This document shows, one piece after another, positions 1-4,025 of a stretch of 6,023 bases of DNA. A program made the position numbers and the translations under genes. Source of the stretch: Chloroflexota bacterium (lineage in GTDB: Bacteria; Chloroflexota; Ktedonobacteria; Ktedonobacterales; Ktedonobacteraceae); assembly GCA_005879655.1 (NCBI GenBank), contig VBJK01000468.1, positions 1 through 6,023 of the forward strand. The letters are read 5' to 3'. The stretch's first letter is position 1. Every line of letters starts with the position of its first letter. Under the pieces are notes generated by a model, which searched no databases, was not told where the DNA came from, and was given only the letters and a program-made list of their open reading frames with translations.

Positions 1-503
1 CAGTCTAACACATACGAGAACAGGTAGAGTGCGATCAGTGCTAACCAGAAATAAGGGATAGCAGAGAGAAAATTCATGACAGGTGAGAGAATGGTATCAA
101 GTGCTGTACCACGCCTCCAGGCGGTAACAATCCCCAGCAAGCAACCAAGCAAGAAACCAATGATGACTGCAACACCGCCTAGCATAACCGACCATCCCAT
201 GTCTTGTCCGATAATCTTAGCAACGGGAGTGGGAAAGTACTGGATAGAATAACCCAGGTTGCCGTGCAGCAGATCGCCGAGATACTTGATGTACTGTAGC
301 CATAGGGGATCGTGCGTGTTCAAACCAAACATAGCCGAGAGACTTGCTCTCATCTCAGGAGAGACATGTCCCTTCAACGACATTTTACCCACGATTGCAG
401 CCACAGGATCACCGGGAGCTAGACGGGGGATAAAAAAGTCGAGCGTAATAGCTACCCAAATAGCGAAAACGTAAAACAACATGCGACGTATCAGATGATG
501 CAT
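1..503 (-). CDS. ABC transporter permease, DppB/OppB type (3' part missing)
   Basis: This is the inner-membrane permease of a peptide/nickel-class ABC importer. With a partner permease and ATPases, presumably encoded to the left of the window, it would form the channel that receives substrate from the neighbouring binding protein. The 167 visible codons begin MHHLIRRMLFYVFAIWVAIT, the usual short basic start plus first membrane helix. They continue with the family hallmark RLAPGDP, a periplasmic stretch (FGLNTHDPLWLQYIKYLGDLLHGNLGYS, split here as FGLNTHDPLWLQYIKY then LGDLLHGNLGYS), then a second helix FLLGCLLGIVTAW followed by RRG and the motif LSAIPYFWLALIAL. Family members are about 310-340 residues, so roughly half is present; the cytoplasmic EAA-type loop is beyond the edge. 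The start at 503 is chosen because GAGGAGGAA sits 9 nt upstream. It lies 214 nt after the binding-protein stop, with a hairpin between. Class is confident; the substrate cannot be told. Confidence 0.9.
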   Translation of the reverse strand, partial: MHHLIRRMLFYVFAIWVAITLDFFIPRLAPGDPVAAIVGKMSLKGHVSPEMRASLSAMFGLNTHDPLWLQYIKYLGDLLHGNLGYSIQYFPTPVAKIIGQDMGWSVMLGGVAVIIGFLLGCLLGIVTAWRRGTALDTILSPVMNFLSAIPYFWLALIALYLFSYVLD

Positions 504-510
504 CTGCTTG

Positions 511-519
511 TTCCTCCTC
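511..519 (-). promoter_or_regulatory. Ribosome binding site of the permease gene
   Basis: On the minus strand GAGGAGGAA contains a full AGGAGG core 9 nt before the ATG at 503. This fixes the permease start, which would otherwise be ambiguous with the in-frame ATG seven codons later. Confidence 0.75.
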
Positions 520-545
520 GTTTAGATACTTTTGAAAAACTTACC

Positions 546-580
546 CAATGGGAATGGCTTGCCTTAAGCCATTCCCATTG
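546..580 (-). terminator. Perfect 15-bp hairpin between binding protein and permease, possible attenuating terminator
   Basis: The arms CAATGGGAATGGCTT (546-560) and AAGCCATTCCCATTG (566-580) are exact reverse complements around a 5-nt loop. On the transcribed minus strand the stem is followed after six bases by a run of five T (539-535). That resembles a weak or spaced intrinsic terminator. In ABC importer operons a hairpin after the first gene commonly lets the binding protein be made in excess over the permeases, by partial termination or by protecting the upstream mRNA from 3' decay. The gap before the T run and its short length make full termination doubtful, and a purely mRNA-stabilising role is equally possible. 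Confidence 0.5.
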
Positions 581-717
581 AAACACAAAGGTGGGCAAAC
601 CACATAGGAACGGGGCGAGCCACACCGCTACGACACAGGTTGGAGATGCAGAATTACCTGTTCGTAGTCAGGGCCTGTGTTTGGGCTACCACTCGCATAT
701 GGGTTATTCTGATCAGG

Positions 718-2316
718 CTAGCCAGTGAAGTTTGTGGTGGAGTATTCGTCGTAGTCAGCGCCAGTCCAGAGAGGCATGAATGGCTGGTTTTCGACGAAGA
801 CTTTCTCAATGCCCTCAATGGCTTGCTTTTGCTTGGCTAGATTGGAGGTTGAGGCGTATTGGTTCAGGTACTTGTCGGTTGTAGGATTGTTCCAGCCTAC
901 ATAGTTGGACTTGCCCTCACCAATCTGAGCACTATGGAGGTAGTAATAGTACAGATAGTACGGAGTGGGACCTCCAAGCATGCTACAGAACATCATCTGA
1001 TAGTCATACTTACCCTCAGTGAGGAGGGTGTAGTAGTTGTCTTCACCCACTGTTACGTTCTTGATTTCGATACCAACGGCCCTGGCTTGGTCAGCGATCA
1101 GTTTTGCAGCCGCGTTCCAGTCAGAGTAAGAGTCAACACTTCTCAAAGTGAAGGACAGGCGTTGACCTTTCTTTTGGTAGATGCCATCTGACCCTTTTGT
1201 GAAACCAGCGTCGGTCAGATATTTCTGAGCCTTGACAGTGTCAGCGGATATTGGCAGGTTAGCATACTGGGAGGCTAGCCAATTTTTCGCGGTCGGCATG
1301 ACCAATCCGGTTATACTTGCAGGAGGCTCTAAGCCTGCTGTTGCCTGTTGTGCTATCGCGTTGCGGTCAAGAGTGGTACTCAGTGCCAGGCGAATGGGCA
1401 GACCAGCCTGACCACCGAGGAGAGGATCTTTCTGATTGGGACAAATTGCATAGAGATTAATGGGGTCCATGAAGAGGTGATTGTGTGCGGGATCTTTCGC
1501 AACATAGTCCTGCTGGAGCGTTGGCGAGAAGTAGCCAGCCCAGTCGATATCGCCTTTCGACAGAGCTAGTTGCAAGGCCGCGTTATCTTTATATTCAGGG
1601 AAACGTATTTCGGCGACTTTTACTTTATCAACCTGCCAGTAGTTGGGATTCTTATTATACACAGCCAGATCAGGCTGGTATTTGGTCAAGAGGAAAGGAC
1701 CAGTACCAACGAGCTTATCAGTCAGATACTTGGTTGGGTCACCAACACTGGCAAAGATGTGTTTAGGAATGATGAACACTTTCCCGGCAATATTCTCTAA
1801 TGCAGGGAGATAGGCTTTCTGAAAGGTCATTTTGAGTGTATTGGCATCAGGTGCGGATACCTCTTTGAGGAAATTCCAAACACCCAGGCCATCCGCTGCT
1901 GGATACTGTTTCATGATGTTGAATGTGAATGTAACATCATCAGCAGAAAATGGCGTTCCATCATTCCATTTCACATTCTGACGAATAGTGAAGGTTACTT
2001 GTGTATGATCACCATTCCACTTATAGCCAGTTGCCAACATAGGCGTGAATGAGCCATCATTGACATTCACAAAGTACAGAGTCTCATAGATCAGTCCCTG
2101 AACACCTGCATTGGCGTGAACGTTAAAGGGGTTAAAGCCAGATTGAGCGAAATCAGAGGATTGAGTGGCAACTTTGAGAAGCCCTTTTTTGTTGCTCGTA
2201 GTGCCGACTGCTCCACAAGCTGTAAGTGTCATTACTAGTATGACAAGCAATATCCTCAAGATTGCTCTGGTCTTGAATTTTGCTCCTGATGCTCGTGGCA
2301 GTTGGTTAGCAGTCAT
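718..2316 (-). CDS. Lipoprotein substrate-binding protein of an ABC importer, SBP_bac_5 (oligopeptide/dipeptide/nickel) family
   Basis: This is the extracytoplasmic solute receptor of an ABC importer, 532 residues, a normal length for the family. The N-terminus is a lipoprotein signal: a basic segment with K13, K15, R17 and R21, then the hydrophobic ILLVILVMTLTAC, with Cys34 as the lipidated residue (lipobox LTAC). The family signature is at about residues 107-133, with the core NVKWNDGTPFSADDVTFTFN. It is followed by LVGTGPF (202-208) and the C-terminal half that forms the second lobe. An unusual tyrosine cluster, YYLYYYYLHS, lies at 453-462. The start at 2316 is preferred over the longer frame opening at 2379. 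It has TTAGGAGAT just upstream, and it puts the signal peptide at the N-terminus. The gene heads an importer operon with the permease at 503. Members bind peptides, nickel chelates, sugars or opines, so the ligand is not assigned. Confidence 0.93.
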   Translation of the reverse strand: MTANQLPRASGAKFKTRAILRILLVILVMTLTACGAVGTTSNKKGLLKVATQSSDFAQSGFNPFNVHANAGVQGLIYETLYFVNVNDGSFTPMLATGYKWNGDHTQVTFTIRQNVKWNDGTPFSADDVTFTFNIMKQYPAADGLGVWNFLKEVSAPDANTLKMTFQKAYLPALENIAGKVFIIPKHIFASVGDPTKYLTDKLVGTGPFLLTKYQPDLAVYNKNPNYWQVDKVKVAEIRFPEYKDNAALQLALSKGDIDWAGYFSPTLQQDYVAKDPAHNHLFMDPINLYAICPNQKDPLLGGQAGLPIRLALSTTLDRNAIAQQATAGLEPPASITGLVMPTAKNWLASQYANLPISADTVKAQKYLTDAGFTKGSDGIYQKKGQRLSFTLRSVDSYSDWNAAAKLIADQARAVGIEIKNVTVGEDNYYTLLTEGKYDYQMMFCSMLGGPTPYYLYYYYLHSAQIGEGKSNYVGWNNPTTDKYLNQYASTSNLAKQKQAIEGIEKVFVENQPFMPLWTGADYDEYSTTNFTG

Positions 2317-2321
2317 ATAAA

Positions 2322-2330
2322 ATCTCCTAA
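2322..2330 (-). promoter_or_regulatory. Ribosome binding site that decides the binding-protein start
   Basis: The minus strand reads TTAGGAGAT with the AGGAG core 7 nt before the ATG at 2316. The earlier in-frame ATG at 2379 has no comparable site and lies inside the probable promoter. Confidence 0.75.
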
Positions 2331-2340
2331 AAGCTATATG

Positions 2341-2359
2341 CGCGAATAAGTATTTCGCG
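2341..2359. promoter_or_regulatory. 19-bp palindrome upstream of the binding-protein gene, possible operator
   Basis: CGCGAA (2341-2346) and TTCGCG (2354-2359) are exact inverted repeats around a 7-base AT-rich centre. The site falls between the probable -10 element and the ribosome binding site. A repressor dimer bound here would block transcription of the importer genes. The same sequence in RNA would form a short 5'-leader hairpin. No regulator gene is visible in the window, so the operator reading is inferred from position and symmetry only. Confidence 0.35.
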
Positions 2360-2362
2360 TCT

Positions 2363-2396
2363 ATAGTATTGTATAACAAATTTTAGGAGCGTAATA
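2363..2396 (-). promoter_or_regulatory. Probable promoter of the binding-protein/permease operon
   Basis: Reading the minus strand, an AT-rich block contains TACAAT (2373-2368, five of six matches to TATAAT) overlapping TACTAT (2368-2363), with TTGTTA just before it. No good -35 hexamer stands at the right spacing; TTACGC (about 2393-2388) is the nearest weak candidate. Position about 50 bases before the binding-protein ATG and local AT-richness support a promoter. The exact elements are uncertain. Confidence 0.35.
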
Positions 2397-2409
2397 CATA
2401 ACCATGCCA

Positions 2410-2478
2410 TTATTCAGGGATGATAGCAAGCTTGTGGATCGCATCAAAGATCTGTAGAATGTCTAAGTCGATGGCCAT
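2410..2478 (-). CDS. Possible 22-residue peptide, unrecognised
   Basis: A 22-codon frame starts MAIDLDILQIFDAIHKLA and ends IIPE before TAA. I do not recognise it. Support comes from the very good ribosome binding site GGGAGGA with 8 nt to the ATG, as strong as those of the proven genes here. The composition is also protein-like: an acidic, amphipathic pattern in which D6, Q9, D12 and H15/K16 share one helical face and I7, L8, I10, F11, I14 and L17 the other. It has no signal peptide and no cysteine. It sits between the P450 (stop 243 nt upstream) and the binding-protein gene (start 93 nt downstream), on the same strand. It could be a small membrane-active or signal peptide, a leader peptide, a precursor tailored by the P450, or a chance frame. 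An in-frame ATG at 2601 would give 63 residues but has no ribosome binding site. Confidence 0.4.
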   Translation of the reverse strand: MAIDLDILQIFDAIHKLAIIPE

Positions 2479-2687
2479 TGAAGCTTCCTCCCTCTTGCAC
2501 CACCACACCACTCGACGCAGAAATGATGATCCTCTTGCAGACCGTCGTGCCGCAGCACAACTGGACGTGCAGTCATCTACACATTCGTGATTCCAACACA
2601 TAAAGATGATGCTTCGTCAAAGACAGGTGCGGAGCCACTTTACAGGGAAGTGCATCTCGTTGCGCAGCCCGTGGGCTAGACAGAGGC
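2479..2687 (-). other. Spacer between P450 and the short ORF
   Basis: No convincing gene is seen in these roughly 200 bases on either strand. The segment holds the strong Shine-Dalgarno GGGAGGA of the 22-codon frame (2487-2491 core) and a small perfect palindrome AGCCCGTGGGCT (2666-2677). On the minus strand a TTGACG that looks like a -35 box occurs near 2620, but no -10 stands at proper spacing. A tRNA-like fold was not apparent. Confidence 0.5.
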
Positions 2688-2713
2688 TCCTCCTGGCTTT
2701 CTAAGCAGGAGGA
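2688..2713 (-). terminator. Hairpin just after the P450 stop, possible transcript end
   Basis: TCCTCCTG (2688-2695) and CAGGAGGA (2706-2713) are exact inverted repeats. Inside them CTT and AAG pair again around a TCT loop, leaving one bulged base. The hairpin begins 7 bases past the P450 stop codon on the minus strand. There is no T run after it, so it is not a textbook intrinsic terminator. It may instead mark a processed or protected 3' end. The second palindrome at 2666-2677 follows closely. Confidence 0.35.
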
Positions 2714-2720
2714 AAGTTCC

Positions 2721-3890
2721 CTATGGTGTAAAGAGTATGCCAAGGGATCCAATAATTCTGGCTGATATCATGCCGTCCATAAATTGCACGGGATTCTCTG
2801 GATCCAAGCGAAGTTCTGAGAAGTGTGCAACGATCCTCTCTAAGACAATGCGTCCCTCTAAACGGGCCAGAAAAGCGCCCAGGCAGAAATGGATGCCATG
2901 ACCAAAAGTCAGATGGGGGTTCGGAGAACGCCGGATATCAAATCGCGAAGCTTGAGGAAAATACCGTTCGTCGAAGTTAGCAGCCCCCGTCCAAGCAGCT
3001 ACTGTCTCCCCGGCTTTGATCTGGTATCCATGAAGCACGGTATCATGGCGGGCTGTGCGCCACAGGCTGGCAGGGGCAACGTCATAGCGCAACGTCTCTT
3101 CGATAGCCCCCGCTATCAGCGACGGATCATTGCGTAGAGCCAGGTAGATCTCTGGATGCTGACACAGACGATAGAGGCAATGGCTAAGCAGGGTGACAAT
3201 GGATGCATTGCCCGACAGTGTTATGTCTATGCACAGGCAGATGATTTGTTCCGTCGTCAAATGTGTTTTAGTCTCCTGTGCTACCAATAATTCGGTGATG
3301 AGGTCATCTCGCGGATTGCATTTTCGATCGTCAAGCAAACTTGAGAAGTAGTGGATAAGTTCACTGTTATCGGGATTCGAGAGGCCTACTATCTGAGCAA
3401 CTACTTGACGAGACCATTGCTGGAGAGGCTTTTGGTCTTGTAAAGGCAATTTGAGCATTTCGATAACAACGCGTACTGGTAGCTGAAAGATCAACTCAGC
3501 GACGACATTCATTTTTCCTCTGGCAAAAGCAGGCTCTAACAGCTCATCAACAATCCTGATGAGACTTGGCGTCAGCTCTTCAATATGCAGCGGAGTGAAT
3601 GCTTTTGACACCAAGCGACGTAACTGTTGATGCAGCGGTGGATCAGACTTTCCCAATATAAACGGCAAGCTCTCCGGCATGATCTTGTCGATAGAAAACG
3701 TAGCAGAATCCAAAAGCACGTGTTGGACATCTTCGTAAAGAAATACGTCCCACAGATTATACTCTGGACGGTAGCGCACAGGTTGGGTTTTCTGCATGTG
3801 ATGAAACCAAGCTATCTGTGACTCGATTGAAGGGCCTAGCTCGTTCCTAAGGTTTTTTCTGGATAGTTCTTGTGGCATCTCCTTGCTCAT
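2721..3890 (-). CDS. Cytochrome P450 with a non-canonical I-helix
   Basis: A soluble class I-type bacterial P450 of 389 residues. It would oxidise an organic substrate using O2 and electrons from a ferredoxin system not encoded here. Visible family motifs are the C-helix DPPLHQQLRRLVSKAF (from residue 83), the K-helix ExxR as ETLR (265-268), RTARHD with the following G, the ANFDERYFP stretch, and the heme loop FGHGIHFCLG with Cys336 as thiolate ligand. The I-helix, usually AGxET in this group, reads SGNAS at 226-230. The acidic residue is Ala229 and the conserved Thr is Ser230, with helix length unchanged. The start at 3890 is chosen for AAAAGGAGA 8 nt upstream. The frame stays open back to 3986, but those 32 codons lie inside a mobile-like repeat. 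General style is CYP107-like; the substrate is unknown. It follows the exporter gene on the same strand, which suggests a shared biosynthetic job. Confidence 0.93.
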   Translation of the reverse strand: MSKEMPQELSRKNLRNELGPSIESQIAWFHHMQKTQPVRYRPEYNLWDVFLYEDVQHVLLDSATFSIDKIMPESLPFILGKSDPPLHQQLRRLVSKAFTPLHIEELTPSLIRIVDELLEPAFARGKMNVVAELIFQLPVRVVIEMLKLPLQDQKPLQQWSRQVVAQIVGLSNPDNSELIHYFSSLLDDRKCNPRDDLITELLVAQETKTHLTTEQIICLCIDITLSGNASIVTLLSHCLYRLCQHPEIYLALRNDPSLIAGAIEETLRYDVAPASLWRTARHDTVLHGYQIKAGETVAAWTGAANFDERYFPQASRFDIRRSPNPHLTFGHGIHFCLGAFLARLEGRIVLERIVAHFSELRLDPENPVQFMDGMISARIIGSLGILFTP

Positions 3891-3898
3891 CTTGCATG

Positions 3899-3907
3899 TC
3901 TCCTTTT
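3899..3907 (-). promoter_or_regulatory. Ribosome binding site that decides the P450 start
   Basis: The minus strand reads AAAAGGAGA ending 8 nt before the ATG at 3890. It lies directly outside the MITE-like element, so it is ancestral sequence that still serves the P450. The upstream in-frame ATG at 3986 has no such site. Confidence 0.8.
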
Positions 3908-3946
3908 CTAGTGCAGAAGCCCAAAACCCTTTGGGGAATGGGAGAA

Positions 3947-3963
3947 TTTGGGGACACCCCAAA
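3947..3963. repeat. 17-bp palindrome inside the MITE-like element
   Basis: TTTGGGG and CCCCAAA are perfect arms around ACA. Together with the neighbouring GGGTGGC/GCCACCC pair this would make the transcript between exporter and P450 strongly folded. Confidence 0.7.
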
Positions 3964-3971
3964 CCCTGCCA

Positions 3972-3995
3972 GGGTGGCTTCGCCAAATGCCACCC
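3972..3995. repeat. Second internal inverted repeat of the MITE-like element
   Basis: GGGTGGC (3972-3978) and GCCACCC (3989-3995) are perfect 7-bp arms around a 10-base loop, itself containing part of a GGC/GCC pairing option. Confidence 0.6.
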
Positions 3996-4025
3996 CCAAG
4001 CCCTACTCCCTCTCTTGTTTCTGCA

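Noticed and set aside
259..474. Plus-strand frame of 71 codons at the left edge
   Set aside because: Antisense to the permease, whose minus-strand frame contains the family motif RLAPGDP and membrane helices.
504..717. Riboswitch or small RNA in the binding-protein/permease gap
   Set aside because: Apart from the single perfect hairpin no recognisable riboswitch core was seen.
859..1191. 110-codon plus-strand frame opposite the binding-protein gene
   Set aside because: It is antisense to a clear SBP_bac_5 coding sequence and shows no recognisable domain or start signal.
2317..2379. 21-residue N-terminal extension of the binding protein
   Set aside because: It would overlap the probable promoter and palindrome and bury the lipoprotein signal; the ribosome binding site supports 2316.
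2410..2601. Longer 63-residue cysteine-containing version of the short ORF starting at 2601 on the minus strand
   Set aside because: No ribosome binding site before the ATG at 2601 and low-complexity Arg/Ser/Cys content; the strong site stands before the internal ATG at 2478.
2600..2625. Promoter with TTGACG as -35 before the short ORF
   Set aside because: No acceptable -10 hexamer at 16-18 nt spacing.
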